Source: Gordonia alkaliphila
Lineage (GTDB): Bacteria; Actinomycetota; Actinomycetes; Mycobacteriales; Mycobacteriaceae
Direction: 5' to 3'
Assembly: GCF_023017165.1 (NCBI RefSeq)
Contig: NZ_JALKBW010000001.1
Location: forward strand, 3,574,015 to 3,638,014
Length of the DNA: 64,000 nucleotides
Below are positions 16,219 through 26,217 of the stretch, one piece after another. The notes below the pieces were generated by a model. The model did not search any database. It was not told the DNA's origin and saw only the letters and a list, made by a program, of their open reading frames with translations. The translations under genes were made by a program, and so were the position numbers. Every line of letters starts with the position of its first letter. Position 1 is the stretch's first letter.

Positions 16219-18144
16219 GTGTGCGGTCTACTCGGAATGCTCACCGGTGACGGCTCCGCGTCGTCGCTCGTCGACCAGATCGCCGGCGCTTCGCGCTGCA
16301 TGCGGCACCGCGGTCCCGATGATGCGCTCACCTGGCACGACGACGACCTGGTGCTGGGCTTCAACCGACTCTCCATCATCGACATCGAGCACTCCCCCCA
16401 GCCGCTGCTGTGGGGTCCGCCCGAGCAGCCGGAGCGGTACGCGCTGGCGTTCAACGGCGAGATCTACAACTACCTGGAGCTCCGCAAGGAGCTGCAGGAG
16501 GAGTTCGGCGCCGAGTTCGGCACCGAGGGCGACGGCGAGCCCATCGTCGTCGGCTTCCACCACTGGGGTCCCGACGTGGTCCGCAAGCTGCGCGGCATGT
16601 TCGCCTTCGCGGTGTGGGACACCGTCACCAAGAAACTGTTCCTCGCCCGCGATCCGTTCGGCATCAAGCCGCTGTACTGGGCCACCGGGCCCGGCGGCAC
16701 CGCCTTCGGCAGCGAGAAGAAGAGTCTGCTGGAGCTGCTCGACAACCTGGGCCTGTCCGACGCCCTCGACCCGCGAGCCATCGAGCATTACACCGCCCTG
16801 CAGTACGTGCCCGAACCCGAATCGCTGCACGCCGACATCCGCCGCCTCGAATCGGGCACCTACGCGACCCTGACGCCGGGCGCCACGCCGACGGTCTCCC
16901 GCTACTTCACCCCCAAGTTCACCATCCGTCCCTTCGCGCACGACGCCGAGCAGGCCCGCTACGACGAGATCGCCGAAGTGCTGCGCGACTCGGTGGCCAA
17001 GCACATGCGCGCCGATGTGACGGTCGGCTCCTTCCTGTCCGGCGGCATCGACTCCACCGCCATCGCGGCGCTGGCGATCACCCACAATCCGGACCTGATC
17101 ACCTTCACCACCGGCTTCGAGCGCACCGGCTACTCGGAGATCGACGTCGCCGCCGAATCCGCGGAGGCGATCGGCGCGCGCCACGTGATCAAGGTGGTCA
17201 GCCCCGAGGAGTACATCGCGGCGATCCCGAAGATCATCTGGTATCTCGACGATCCGGTCGCCGACCCCGCCCTGGTGCCGCTGTACTTCGTGGCCGCCGA
17301 GGCGCGCAAGCACGTGAAGGTGGTGCTGTCCGGCGAGGGCGCCGACGAGTTGTTCGGCGGCTACACCATCTACAAGGAGCCGCTATCGCTGAAGGCCTTC
17401 GACCGGATGGGCCCGCGCCTGCGTCGCGCCGCCGGACGGCTCTCCGAGCGCATCCCGGAGGGCACCCGCGGCAAGAGCCTGCTGCACCGCGGATCACTGA
17501 CCTTGGAGGAGCGCTACTACGGCAACGCCCGCAGCTTCGACGACGAGCGCCTGCGTCGCGTCCTGCGCAACTACCGCCCGGAGTGGACCCACACCGACGT
17601 GACCGCGCCGATCTACGCCGAGAGCGTCGGCATGGACCCGGTGGCCCGCATGCAGCACCTGGACCTGTTCACCTGGCTGCGCGGCGACATCCTGGTCAAG
17701 GCCGACAAGATCACCATGGCCAACTCGCTCGAACTCCGCGTCCCGTTCCTGGACAAGGAGGTGTTCGACGTCGCCCAGGGGCTGCCGTTCGACCAGAAGA
17801 TCGCCAACGGCACCACCAAGTACGCGCTGCGCAAGGCGCTGGAGCAGATCGTGCCCCCGCACGTGCTGCATCGCCGCAAGCTGGGCTTCCCGGTGCCGCT
17901 GCGCCACTGGCTGGCCGGCCCGGAGATGTTCGACTGGGCTCGACAGGTGATCGTCGACTCGGACACCGATCACCTCTTCGACAAGCAGTTCGTGCTGCAG
18001 ATGCTCGACGAGCATCGCGCCGGCACCGTCGACAACAGCCGTCGGATCTGGACCGTGCTGTGCTTCATGATCTGGTACGGGATCTTCGTCGACGGTTCCG
18101 TCGACCCGCAGATCGACGAGCCGGACTACCCGGTACTCCTCTGA
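16219..18144 (+). CDS. asnB: Asparagine synthase (glutamine-hydrolysing)
   Basis: Converts aspartate and glutamine to asparagine and glutamate with ATP. The GTG at 16219 is followed directly by Cys (CGLLGML), the class II glutamine amidotransferase nucleophile exposed after Met removal, and AAGGGA lies about 10 bases upstream. The N-terminal domain has RHRGPDD and FNGEIYNYLELR; the synthetase domain has the pyrophosphate loop SGGIDSTAIAAL and later GEGADELFGGY. At 641 residues it matches the ~650-residue actinobacterial AsnB (Rv2201 type). In M. tuberculosis and corynebacteria this enzyme (also called LtsA) affects cell-wall integrity through amidation of diaminopimelate, so the substrate may include peptidoglycan. 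Confidence 0.92.
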   Translation: MCGLLGMLTGDGSASSLVDQIAGASRCMRHRGPDDALTWHDDDLVLGFNRLSIIDIEHSPQPLLWGPPEQPERYALAFNGEIYNYLELRKELQEEFGAEFGTEGDGEPIVVGFHHWGPDVVRKLRGMFAFAVWDTVTKKLFLARDPFGIKPLYWATGPGGTAFGSEKKSLLELLDNLGLSDALDPRAIEHYTALQYVPEPESLHADIRRLESGTYATLTPGATPTVSRYFTPKFTIRPFAHDAEQARYDEIAEVLRDSVAKHMRADVTVGSFLSGGIDSTAIAALAITHNPDLITFTTGFERTGYSEIDVAAESAEAIGARHVIKVVSPEEYIAAIPKIIWYLDDPVADPALVPLYFVAAEARKHVKVVLSGEGADELFGGYTIYKEPLSLKAFDRMGPRLRRAAGRLSERIPEGTRGKSLLHRGSLTLEERYYGNARSFDDERLRRVLRNYRPEWTHTDVTAPIYAESVGMDPVARMQHLDLFTWLRGDILVKADKITMANSLELRVPFLDKEVFDVAQGLPFDQKIANGTTKYALRKALEQIVPPHVLHRRKLGFPVPLRHWLAGPEMFDWARQVIVDSDTDHLFDKQFVLQMLDEHRAGTVDNSRRIWTVLCFMIWYGIFVDGSVDPQIDEPDYPVLL

Positions 18145-18157
18145 CCGTCGGTCGACC

Positions 18158-18189
18158 CGGTGCTCCCCTCCCCCGGAGAGGAGCACCGG
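18158..18189. terminator. Bidirectional hairpin between asnB and adoK
   Basis: CGGTGCTCCCCTCC pairs with GGAGAGGAGCACCG with one mismatch around a short loop. The two genes converge here. Confidence 0.7.
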
Positions 18190-18196
18190 AACCGAG

Positions 18197-19168
18197 TTAC
18201 AGCACCGCGCGGATGTCCGCCGCGGCGGCCTCGCCGTAGGCGGCGCCGATGCGCTCCAGCGCGGACTCGCGGTTCCACAGCCAGCCCTGCGTGGACTCGC
18301 ATTCGAGGACCAGGGTGGCCACCATCGCGCCCAACTGCGCGGCACGCTCGTGCCGCAGGCCGCGGGACAGGCCGGTCAGGAAGCCGGCGCGGAAACCGTC
18401 GCCCACACCCGTCGGGTCGCTCTGGTCGTTCACCGGAACCACCGGCACCTGCAGGGGCGGCTGACCCGTCGCTGCGATCTCGATGCCGGCGCCGCCCTTG
18501 GTGGTGACGCGGACCTCGACCAGCTCGGCCACTTCCGCTTCGGTGAGGCCGGTCTTCTGCAGCAGCAGGCCCCACTCGTATTCGTTGGTGAACAGGAACT
18601 CGGCGCCCTCGATGAGGCCGCGGATGGTGTCGCCGTCGAGACGGGCCAACTGCTGGGAGGGATCGGCGGCGAACGGGATGCGGTGATCGCGGCACAGCTC
18701 GGTGTGGCGGACCATCGCTTCGGGGTCGTCGGGCGCGATCAGGACCAGGTCGGGCCGACCGGTCTCGTCGAAGACCTCGGTGACGTCGATGTGCCGGGAC
18801 TCGGACATGGCGCCCGGGTAGAAGAAGGCCAGCTGCGCCATGGTCTCGTCGGTGGTGCAGGTGAACCGGGCGGTGTGCTGGGTGCGCGAGATCCGCACGC
18901 CGCGGCAGTCGACGCCGTGGTCGGTGAGCCATTCGCGGTAGTCGCCGAAGTCTTCGCCGGCCGCTCCGATGAGCAGCGGCGTGCCGCCGAGCGCGCCGAT
19001 GGCGAAAGCGATGTTGCCGCCGACGCCGCCGCGCCGCACCAGCAGGTCCTCGGTGAGGAAGCTCAGCGAGATGTGCTCCAACTGGTCGCTCAGCAACTGT
19101 TCGGAGAACTTTCCGGGGAACTTCATCAGATGGTCGGTCGCCAGCGACCCGCAGACAGCAATGAACAT
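18197..19168 (-). CDS. adoK: Adenosine kinase (PfkB family)
   Basis: Phosphorylates adenosine to AMP in purine salvage. The 323-residue protein belongs to the ribokinase/PfkB family; the signature with the catalytic Asp is DPTGVGDGFRAGF near residues 240-253, and the N-terminal substrate loop is VRRGGVGGNIAFAIGALGG. It is closest in arrangement to Rv2202c, the bacterial adenosine kinase that resembles ribokinases more than eukaryotic adenosine kinases. It stands alone between two terminators. Confidence 0.9.
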   Translation of the reverse strand: MFIAVCGSLATDHLMKFPGKFSEQLLSDQLEHISLSFLTEDLLVRRGGVGGNIAFAIGALGGTPLLIGAAGEDFGDYREWLTDHGVDCRGVRISRTQHTARFTCTTDETMAQLAFFYPGAMSESRHIDVTEVFDETGRPDLVLIAPDDPEAMVRHTELCRDHRIPFAADPSQQLARLDGDTIRGLIEGAEFLFTNEYEWGLLLQKTGLTEAEVAELVEVRVTTKGGAGIEIAATGQPPLQVPVVPVNDQSDPTGVGDGFRAGFLTGLSRGLRHERAAQLGAMVATLVLECESTQGWLWNRESALERIGAAYGEAAAADIRAVL

Positions 19169-19174
19169 TCGTCC

Positions 19175-19180
19175 ACGATA
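19175..19180 (-). promoter_or_regulatory. Putative -10 element, leaderless start of adoK
   Basis: TATCGT lies six bases before the adoK ATG on the minus strand. A short GGA is within the spacer, so a leader of a few bases is possible. Confidence 0.5.
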
Positions 19181-19200
19181 ATCGGCGCGCAGACGCCACC

Positions 19201-19231
19201 GGCCGCCTCCCCCTGGTTGGGGGAGGCGGCC
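19201..19231 (-). terminator. Hairpin terminator after the HesB/ErpA gene
   Basis: GCCGCCTCCCCC pairs perfectly with GGGGGAGGCGGC around a 5-base loop, 16 bases beyond the stop codon. Confidence 0.8.
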
Positions 19232-19246
19232 GGTGTGCGGGTCAGA

Positions 19247-19597
19247 TCAGTTGAACGAGTCGCCGCAGGCGCAGCTGCCGGTCGCGTTCGGGTTGTCGAT
19301 CGTGAAGCCCTGCTTCTCGATGGAGTCGACGAAGTCGATGGTGGCGCCCTGCATGTACGGCACGCTCATGCGGTCCACGGCCAGCTTCACGCCGCCGAAG
19401 TCGGTCACCACGTCGCCGTCGAGGGTGCGGTCGTCGAAGAACAGCTGGTAGCGCAGGCCCGCGCAACCACCCGGCTGCACCTCGATGCGCAGAGCCATGT
19501 CGTTGCGGCCCTCCTGGTCGAGAAGCGCCTTGGCCTTGGCTGCGGCGGAATCGGTCAGGACCACGCCCGTCTGGGCGGTCTCATTCTGGACGGTCAT
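19247..19597 (-). CDS. erpA: HesB/IscA/ErpA-type iron-sulfur carrier
   Basis: An A-type carrier that passes iron-sulfur clusters to target proteins. The three cluster-binding cysteines are in GGCAG and GSCACGDSF near the C-terminus, with the family stretch GGVKLAVDRMSVPYMQGATI before them. ATG 19597 has GAGGGAG five bases upstream and gives 116 residues, the usual length; an upstream ATG (19615) has no ribosome site. Likely clients nearby are QcrA and LipA. It corresponds in position to Rv2204c. Confidence 0.9.
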   Translation of the reverse strand: MTVQNETAQTGVVLTDSAAAKAKALLDQEGRNDMALRIEVQPGGCAGLRYQLFFDDRTLDGDVVTDFGGVKLAVDRMSVPYMQGATIDFVDSIEKQGFTIDNPNATGSCACGDSFN

Positions 19598-19685
19598 GGG
19601 TGCTCCCTCTGTCACGGCGCGAAGTGATGGCGCGAACGACGATACTTTTGACGAACCTTCCGCTACAACGGTACTCCGTACGCGT

Positions 19686-20819
19686 CTATTCCCCCACCGC
19701 CGAGGACTCCTCGGCGTTCTCCTCGACCGGATCGGCGGCGAGTTCGACGGTCGCCACCGTCGCCGGATCCCACCGCGCGGCCACCTCGGCCGCGAGATCG
19801 GTCAGTCGTGGTCCGGCGTTCGCGACCGCCTCCTCGATCGACCCCGTGTGGTGCGCCAGCGAATGCACCTCGCCCACGTTCGGCACCACCTGGACCGGCA
19901 GGGTGGACTGGCCGGCCAGGACGATCACCGGCACCCCCGCACGATAGGCTTCGGCGGCGACGACGGCGACCACCTTGCCGCGCAGGGTCTGCGAATCCAG
20001 TCGGCCCTCACCGGTGATGACCACGTCGGCGGCGGCGATCTTGGCACGACGGCCGGTCTGTTCGGCGACGAACTCAGAGCCGGAGACCCGACGGCCGCCC
20101 CACGCAAGCAGCACCGCGCCCAGTCCACCCGCCGCACCGGCACCGGGGGTGTCGGCCACCGCCACCCCGCAGTCGGCTTCGAGTTGCGCCGCCCACCCGA
20201 TCATCCGCTTCTCCAGCAGCGCGACGGTCGACTCGTCTGCGCCCTTCTGCGGGCCGAAGACGGGCACCGCACCCGCCGGACCGAGCAGCGGGTTGTCCAC
20301 GTCGGTCGCCACGATCAGCTCGACGTCGCTGAGCAGGCGCCGCGCGGCCGCGCATCCGCCGAGACGGTCGGACGCACCGCGACCGCCATCGGACACGGCT
20401 GAGCCGCCGAGCCCGACGACGATGGTGCGACAGCCGGCCAGCAGGGCTGCCGAGAGGAGATCGCCCACACCGGCGCTGGTGGCGGCGACCGCCGTGGACG
20501 GGGTCGGCGGCTGCTCCAGCAGGTGCAGTCCGCAAGCCTGCGCCGCCTCGAGGTAGGCCACCCCGTCGTGCAGCAGCCACGAGGCACGTACCGGTTCGCC
20601 GAGCGGGCCGGTGACCGTCTGAGTGCGCACCTCGCCGCCGAAGGCGGTGGCCAGCACGTCGATGAAGCCCGGACCGCCGTCGGACTGCGGGGCCAGGACC
20701 ACCACGTCGTCCGGTCGGCCGGCATGCCACCCCGCCCCGATCGCCGCGGCCGCCTGGACCGCGTCGAGGGTCCCCCCGAACGAATCCGGCATCACCGCCA
20801 CCCGCACCCCGCCAGTCAT
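19686..20819 (-). CDS. Glycerate kinase family protein
   Basis: Family of glycerate 2-kinases (GarK/GlxK type), which phosphorylate D-glycerate. It opens with VAVMPDSFGGTLDAVQAAAA, and includes SDGGPGFIDVL, VGLGGSAVSDGGRG with the expected glycine-rich loop, and VITGEGRLDSQTLRGKVVAVVA. The length of 377 residues is normal. Starts at ATG 20819 with a TAGGGT hexamer eight bases upstream. It corresponds to Rv2205c. The acidic C-terminal tail (PVEENAEESSAVGE) is dispensable-looking. Confidence 0.88.
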   Translation of the reverse strand: MTGGVRVAVMPDSFGGTLDAVQAAAAIGAGWHAGRPDDVVVLAPQSDGGPGFIDVLATAFGGEVRTQTVTGPLGEPVRASWLLHDGVAYLEAAQACGLHLLEQPPTPSTAVAATSAGVGDLLSAALLAGCRTIVVGLGGSAVSDGGRGASDRLGGCAAARRLLSDVELIVATDVDNPLLGPAGAVPVFGPQKGADESTVALLEKRMIGWAAQLEADCGVAVADTPGAGAAGGLGAVLLAWGGRRVSGSEFVAEQTGRRAKIAAADVVITGEGRLDSQTLRGKVVAVVAAEAYRAGVPVIVLAGQSTLPVQVVPNVGEVHSLAHHTGSIEEAVANAGPRLTDLAAEVAARWDPATVATVELAADPVEENAEESSAVGE

Positions 20820-20827
20820 GACTGCAG

Positions 20828-20833
20828 ACCCTA
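20828..20833 (-). promoter_or_regulatory. Putative -10 element, leaderless start of glycerate kinase
   Basis: TAGGGT on the minus strand ends eight bases before the ATG at 20819, with no Shine-Dalgarno sequence. Confidence 0.5.
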
Positions 20834-20891
20834 GTCGCGATGAAGGGCACTGGTGGCGCGATCGCGATCGAGACCGGGTTTGCGTATGGCC

Positions 20892-20897
20892 TAAGCT
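20892..20897 (+). promoter_or_regulatory. Putative -10 element, leaderless start of DUF3043 gene
   Basis: TAAGCT ends seven bases before GTG 20905. Confidence 0.5.
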
Positions 20898-20904
20898 CGT
20901 GGGC

Positions 20905-21579
20905 GTGAAGTTGCCCTGGAAATCCGGCGCCGATGCCGCCGACGAAGCCCCCGCGCAGAGCGTTGCCGACGCCGCGACCGCCGAGCCGGAGACCCCGGCC
21001 CGTTCCGGAGCGACGACCCCGGGCAAGGGTCGGCCCACCCCGAAGCGCCGCGATGCGCAGGGCCGCCGGTCCGGTCCGGTGGCACCGCCGCCGACCAACC
21101 GCGCCGAGGCGCGCGCCCGCCGCAAGGCGGAGAAGTCCACGCTCAGCAAGGAAGAGCGCAAGGAGCTGCGCGCCGAGCGGAACAAGGCGCGTTCCGAGCA
21201 GCGCGAGAAGATGATGTCCGGCGACGAGAAGTACATGATCGCCCGCGACCGCGGTCCCGTGCGCGCCTACACCCGCGACCTGGTCGACTCGCGTCGCAAC
21301 TTCGCCGGACTGTTCATGCCGTTCGCGATCGTGCTGATCGTCGCGATGATGCTTCCGGACTTCGCCTTCTACATCAACTTCCTGATGCTGGCCTTCGTGG
21401 TCTTCATGCTCATCGACTCGGTGATCCTGGGCCGCATGGTGAACAAGCGGGTGCGCGAGCGCTACCCGGAGACCACCGACGGCGGCCTGCGCCTGGGCTT
21501 CTACGCGTTCACGCGCGCCATGCAGCTGCGGATGATGCGGGCGCCGCGCCCGCGCGTCTCCGTCGGCGACGAGGTCTAG
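20905..21579 (+). CDS. DUF3043 membrane protein (Rv2206-like)
   Basis: A 224-residue protein of the actinobacterial DUF3043 family. The N-terminal half is a long, highly charged and Pro/Ala-rich region ([19 protein letters not shown], then Lys/Arg/Glu-rich helices) probably in the cytoplasm. Two transmembrane helices follow ([18 protein letters not shown] and [19 protein letters not shown]), and the C-terminus is basic. The start GTG 20905 (KLPWKSG) fits family members; a GTG six bases earlier is possible. Function is unknown; it sits upstream of the cobalamin genes in related genomes without obvious connection. Confidence 0.85.
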   Translation: MKLPWKSGADAADEAPAQSVADAATAEPETPARSGATTPGKGRPTPKRRDAQGRRSGPVAPPPTNRAEARARRKAEKSTLSKEERKELRAERNKARSEQREKMMSGDEKYMIARDRGPVRAYTRDLVDSRRNFAGLFMPFAIVLIVAMMLPDFAFYINFLMLAFVVFMLIDSVILGRMVNKRVRERYPETTDGGLRLGFYAFTRAMQLRMMRAPRPRVSVGDEV

Positions 21580-21585
21580 CGCCGC

Positions 21586-21951
21586 ATGCGCACGCTGGTC
21601 CTGGGCGGGCCCGGCAGGCACGTCCGCGCGCGCCGAACAACTCCTCGCCGGACGTCCGACGGTGCGTCGGCTGTCCTGGAGTCGACACCGAACCTGGTCA
21701 CGGCGCTGCGCGAGGATCCCGACACCGCGACCCTCGTCGACCACCTCGGCCACTGGTCCGCGGACGCCGCCGACCTGCCGGACGCGGTGGCGCGGTTCCG
21801 CGGCGACCTGGTGATCGTGAGCACCGACACCGAGTCGCTGGCGGCCGCCAATCTCGCGGTCGGCGCCGTCTGCGACGGCGTCGAGCTGATCGTCGCCGGC
21901 CGCGTCTTCGTCCCGACCGAACCGGTCGTCGCACCGACCGCCCCGCGGTGA
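21586..21951 (+). pseudogene. cobU: Degenerate cobU (adenosylcobinamide kinase/guanylyltransferase)
   Basis: The frame reads 121 residues, whereas CobU is usually 170-190. It starts like CobU (MRTLVLGG) but immediately leaves frame: the P-loop and first helix appear one frame over ([17 protein letters not shown]). The frame returns at [12 protein letters not shown], with the region carrying the usual DxE..RI..H segment missing, and later keeps LVIVSTDTE and [14 protein letters not shown] but lacks the GLGVVP...R segment between them. So Walker A is scrambled and at least two blocks are deleted. The kinase/guanylyltransferase is almost certainly lost. Its end overlaps the start of cobT by four bases, so it may still serve as a leader for coupled translation. 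Confidence 0.75.
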
Positions 21952-23123
21952 CCCCCGCCGCGCCGGTTCCGGCACCGGTCCTCCCCGACCGGGCAGCCCA
22001 GCCGACCGAGCAACCCGCGCCGACGGAGGCGCCTGCTCCCCGGGTGCCTGCGTCGACGGCACCCCTGGATCCGACCGACGCCGAGGTCTTCGACGTCATC
22101 GATCTGCCCGACGACGACGTCGCCGACGCGGCCCGCGCCCGTCTGCTGACCCTGACCAAACCGCCGAACGCCCTGGGGCGACTGGAAGACCTCGGCGTCT
22201 GGATCTCGTCCTGCCAGGGGGTGTGCCCGCCGCGTCGGATCACCGCTCCGGCGGTGGTGGTGTTCGCGGGCGATCACGGCGTCGCCCGCGACGGCGTCTC
22301 CGCCTTCCCCGCCGAAGTGACCAGCCAGATGGTCGCCAACATCGCCGCAGGCGGTGCCGCGATCAACGTGCTCGCCCGCCGGGCCGGCGCCTCGGTGCAG
22401 GTCCTGGACATGTCGGTCGACGCCGACGACCCCGATCCGCACGTGGCGCGCTACAAGGTGCGTCGCAGCACCGGCGACCTGCGCCGCGGCGAGGCCATGA
22501 CGCTCGCCGAGGCACGCAGGGCCGTGGCCGCCGGGCGCGCGGTGGCCGACCAGTTGGTCGACGCCGGTGCCGACCTGCTGATCGCCGGCGACATGGGCAT
22601 CGGCAACACCACCCCGGCCGCCGTCCTCACCGGCACCGTCACCGGCAAGGAACCGGTCGTGGTGGTCGGGCGCGGCACCGGGATCGACGATGCGGGCTGG
22701 ATCCGCAAGACGGCGGCGATCCGCGACGGCCTCCGCCACGGGCGCCGCCACCGGCACGACCCGCTGTCGTTGCTGGCCGCGGTGGCCGGCCCGGATCTGG
22801 CCGCAATGGCCGGTTTCCTGGCGCAGAGCGCGCTCCGCAAGACCCCGGTGATCCTCGACGGGATGGTGGTGACCTCGGCGGCGCTGATCGCGAACGCCCT
22901 AGCCCCCGGCGCGGTGGCCTGGTGGTGCGCCGGCCATCGGTCCACCGAGCCGGCCCACGGTTTCGCCTTGTCCGAACTGGGCCTGGAACCGATCCTGGAT
23001 CTGTCGATGCGTCTCGGCGAGGGCTCCGGCGCGGTCACCGCGCTCCCGGTGGTCGCCGACGCCGTCGACATCATGATCGACATGGCCACCTTCGGCGAAG
23101 CCGGTGTCGCCGACCAGGCCTGA
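21948..23123 (+). CDS. cobT: Nicotinate-nucleotide-dimethylbenzimidazole phosphoribosyltransferase
   Basis: Activates the lower ligand of cobalamin by making alpha-ribazole phosphate. The 391-residue protein has an Ala/Pro-rich N-terminal extension of about 45 residues, then the core with [51 protein letters not shown] and the catalytic Glu in [12 protein letters not shown] start overlaps the decayed cobU stop (GTGA). It looks intact although cobU is not. Confidence 0.93.
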   Translation: MTPAAPVPAPVLPDRAAQPTEQPAPTEAPAPRVPASTAPLDPTDAEVFDVIDLPDDDVADAARARLLTLTKPPNALGRLEDLGVWISSCQGVCPPRRITAPAVVVFAGDHGVARDGVSAFPAEVTSQMVANIAAGGAAINVLARRAGASVQVLDMSVDADDPDPHVARYKVRRSTGDLRRGEAMTLAEARRAVAAGRAVADQLVDAGADLLIAGDMGIGNTTPAAVLTGTVTGKEPVVVVGRGTGIDDAGWIRKTAAIRDGLRHGRRHRHDPLSLLAAVAGPDLAAMAGFLAQSALRKTPVILDGMVVTSAALIANALAPGAVAWWCAGHRSTEPAHGFALSELGLEPILDLSMRLGEGSGAVTALPVVADAVDIMIDMATFGEAGVADQA

Positions 23124-23130
23124 GTCGCCC

Positions 23131-23877
23131 GTGCGCACACTGCACGTGGCGCTCAGCTGGATGACGGTGCTGCCGGTACCGCAGCCGCGGTCGGCCCCCG
23201 ACGCCCGCGTGGGGGCCGCGGTGATCGCCGCGCTCCCGGTGATCGGCCTGCTGCTCGGCGCGGCCACCGCCGGTATCGCCCTCGGCCTCGACGCCACGTC
23301 GCTGCCGAGTCCGCTGATCGGCGCGCTGTGCGTGGCCTTCGGTGCGCTCGCCACCCGCGGCATGCACCTGGACGGTCTGGCCGACACCGTCGACGGCCTG
23401 GGCTGCTACGGCGACGCCGACCGGGTGCGCGCCGTGATGCGCAGCGGCGACGTCGGCCCGTTCGGCGCGGCCGCGCTGGTCCTCGTGCTGCTCATTCAGG
23501 CCCTGGCGTTCGGCGCCCTCACCGACGACGGGCGGTGGTGGACCATCGCCTTCGTGATCTTCGTCGGCCGCGTCACCGTGCCGATCGCATGCCGCCGCGC
23601 GCTGCCCGCCGCGAACGCGGACGGTTTCGGTGCGCTGGTGGCCGGCAGCCAGCGCCTGTCGATTCCGCTGTGGCTGGCCGCCGCCGCGGCCGCCGCCGTG
23701 GGAATCGGCCGGCCCGACGGATGGCTGCTGCCGGTGATCGCGCTGGTCGTCGCCGCCGTGTTCGCCGCGGTCTTCACCCGACACTGCGCCCGTCGCATGG
23801 GCGGCGTGTCCGGGGACGTCCTCGGCGCGACCCTCGAACTGTCGACGACGCTCGCGCTGATCGTGGTCCTCGTCTGA
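23131..23877 (+). CDS. cobS: Adenosylcobinamide-GDP ribazoletransferase (cobalamin synthase)
   Basis: An integral-membrane enzyme that joins adenosylcobinamide-GDP to alpha-ribazole. The 248 residues contain five or six hydrophobic helices and the family signature MHLDGLADTVDGLG near residue 72, followed by RMGGVSGDVLGA near the C-terminus. GTG 23131 lies seven bases after the cobT stop. Its substrate is normally made by CobU, which is broken here, so it depends on another kinase or is on the way to loss. Confidence 0.92.
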   Translation: MRTLHVALSWMTVLPVPQPRSAPDARVGAAVIAALPVIGLLLGAATAGIALGLDATSLPSPLIGALCVAFGALATRGMHLDGLADTVDGLGCYGDADRVRAVMRSGDVGPFGAAALVLVLLIQALAFGALTDDGRWWTIAFVIFVGRVTVPIACRRALPAANADGFGALVAGSQRLSIPLWLAAAAAAAVGIGRPDGWLLPVIALVVAAVFAAVFTRHCARRMGGVSGDVLGATLELSTTLALIVVLV

Positions 23878-23915
23878 AGGCCGCGCACCGGGTTCGCCTC
23901 GGGGCGCGGCCTTCG
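23876..23915. terminator. Bidirectional hairpin between cobS and ilvE
   Basis: GAAGGCCGCGC pairs perfectly with GCGCGGCCTTC, separated by an 18-base loop that can pair further. The genes converge here. Confidence 0.65.
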
Positions 23916-23923
23916 GCGAAGAA

Positions 23924-25024
<1,101 letters not shown>

Positions 25025-25031
25025 GCGGTCA

Positions 25032-25037
25032 ACAATA
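25032..25037 (-). promoter_or_regulatory. Putative -10 element, leaderless start of ilvE
   Basis: TATTGT on the minus strand, seven bases before the ATG at 25024. Confidence 0.55.
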
Positions 25038-25082
25038 CCGGTGGCCCCCAAGCGGTTTTCGTCCCGCCGACTCAGCCGTGAC

Positions 25083-26192
25083 TCAGACGTGGCTCTCCAC
25101 GAACGGCGGGTTCACGACGGTGGCGGCGACGCCGCGGCCGCGCACGTCCACGGTCACTTCGTCGCCCACCGACAGCCCGGCCGACGTGTCCACCAGCGCC
25201 AGCCCGATCCCGGCCTTGAGCGTCGGCGAGAACGTGCCCGAGGTGCACTCCCCGATCTGCGGGCTGCCCGGCGCCACGTGCAGGGTGCAGCCGGCGCGGA
25301 GCACGCCGCGCCCGTTGGCCTTCAACGCCACCAGGCGGCGGGCGGGACCGGCTTCGCGCTCGGCGAGCAGTGCGTCGCGCCCGAAGAACTCGGGTTTGTT
25401 CCAGCCGACCGCCCACGAACTGCGTGCCTGGATGGGCGTGATGTCCTCGCTCAGCTCGTGCCCGTGCAGCGCGTACCCCATCTCGGTGCGCAGCGTGTCG
25501 CGGGCGCCGAGACCGGCGGGCAGGCCGTCGCGCACGGTCACCTCGGCCAGCAGCGCATCCCACACCGGTCCGGCGTCGTCCCAGCGGGGCAGCACCTCGT
25601 AGCCGCGTTCACCGGTGTAGCCGCTGCGGCAGATGCGCACCGGGTACCGCTGGTCGCCGAGCACCAGGTCGCCGTCGGCGAACGCCATGTACTCCATGTC
25701 CGACGGCAGGCCGAGCGCGTCGAGCACGGCCGGCGCCTGCGGGCCCTGCACGGCGAAGACCGCGTAGTCGCGATGCTGATCGGTCACCGTCACCTCGGCC
25801 GGTGCGGCCGCCGAGAGCGCCGCCACCACCGCGGGCGTGTTGGCCGCGTTGGGCACCAGGAACACTTCGTCGTCGCCGACCAGGTAGGCGATCAGGTCGT
25901 CGATCACGCCACCGGCCGCGTTGCAGCACAGCGTGTACTGCGCCTTGCCCGGGGTGATCTTGGTGAGGTCGTTGGTGAGGGTCCGGTTGATCAGTGCGGC
26001 GGCGCCCGGTCCGGCGACCAGCGCCTTGCCGAGATGACTGACGTCGAACAGACCCACCGACGTGCGGACTGCGGCGTGCTCGGCCCCGGTACCGGAATAG
26101 GAGACGGGCATGTCCCAGCCGCCGAACTCGGCGAAGGTGGCGCCGAGAGCGGCGTGGCGGTCGGCAATCGGGCCGGCGAGCAGTGCAGTCAT
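25083..26192 (-). CDS. gcvT: Aminomethyltransferase (glycine cleavage T-protein)
   Basis: Releases ammonia from the lipoyl-bound aminomethyl group and transfers the one-carbon unit to tetrahydrofolate. The 369-residue protein has the expected [39 protein letters not shown] with the folate-binding region, and [16 protein letters not shown]. The ATG at 26192 has TACGGT seven bases upstream. The other glycine-cleavage genes (gcvP, gcvH) are not here, as in M. tuberculosis (Rv2211c). The lipoate genes needed for GcvH lie about 4 kb away. Confidence 0.94.
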   Translation of the reverse strand: MTALLAGPIADRHAALGATFAEFGGWDMPVSYSGTGAEHAAVRTSVGLFDVSHLGKALVAGPGAAALINRTLTNDLTKITPGKAQYTLCCNAAGGVIDDLIAYLVGDDEVFLVPNAANTPAVVAALSAAAPAEVTVTDQHRDYAVFAVQGPQAPAVLDALGLPSDMEYMAFADGDLVLGDQRYPVRICRSGYTGERGYEVLPRWDDAGPVWDALLAEVTVRDGLPAGLGARDTLRTEMGYALHGHELSEDITPIQARSSWAVGWNKPEFFGRDALLAEREAGPARRLVALKANGRGVLRAGCTLHVAPGSPQIGECTSGTFSPTLKAGIGLALVDTSAGLSVGDEVTVDVRGRGVAATVVNPPFVESHV

Positions 26193-26199
26193 GCGGACC

Positions 26200-26205
26200 A
26201 CCGTA
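26200..26205 (-). promoter_or_regulatory. Putative -10 element, leaderless start of gcvT
   Basis: TACGGT on the minus strand, seven bases before the gcvT ATG. It shares its TA pair (26204-26205) with the oppositely oriented -10 hexamer of pepB. Confidence 0.55.
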
Positions 26206-26209
26206 GAGT
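26204..26209 (+). promoter_or_regulatory. Putative -10 element, leaderless start of pepB
   Basis: TAGAGT on the plus strand, eight bases before GTG 26218. It overlaps the gcvT hexamer by two bases. Confidence 0.5.
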
Positions 26210-26217
26210 GGATTGGC

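Noticed and set aside
21580..21590. Cobalamin riboswitch before the cob genes
   Set aside because: The gap before cobU is six bases and no B12-box is visible further upstream.
20074..22062. 662-codon minus-strand frame across the DUF3043 and cobU region
   Set aside because: Low-complexity Arg/Ala/Gly translation spanning several real genes of both strands; no recognisable domain.
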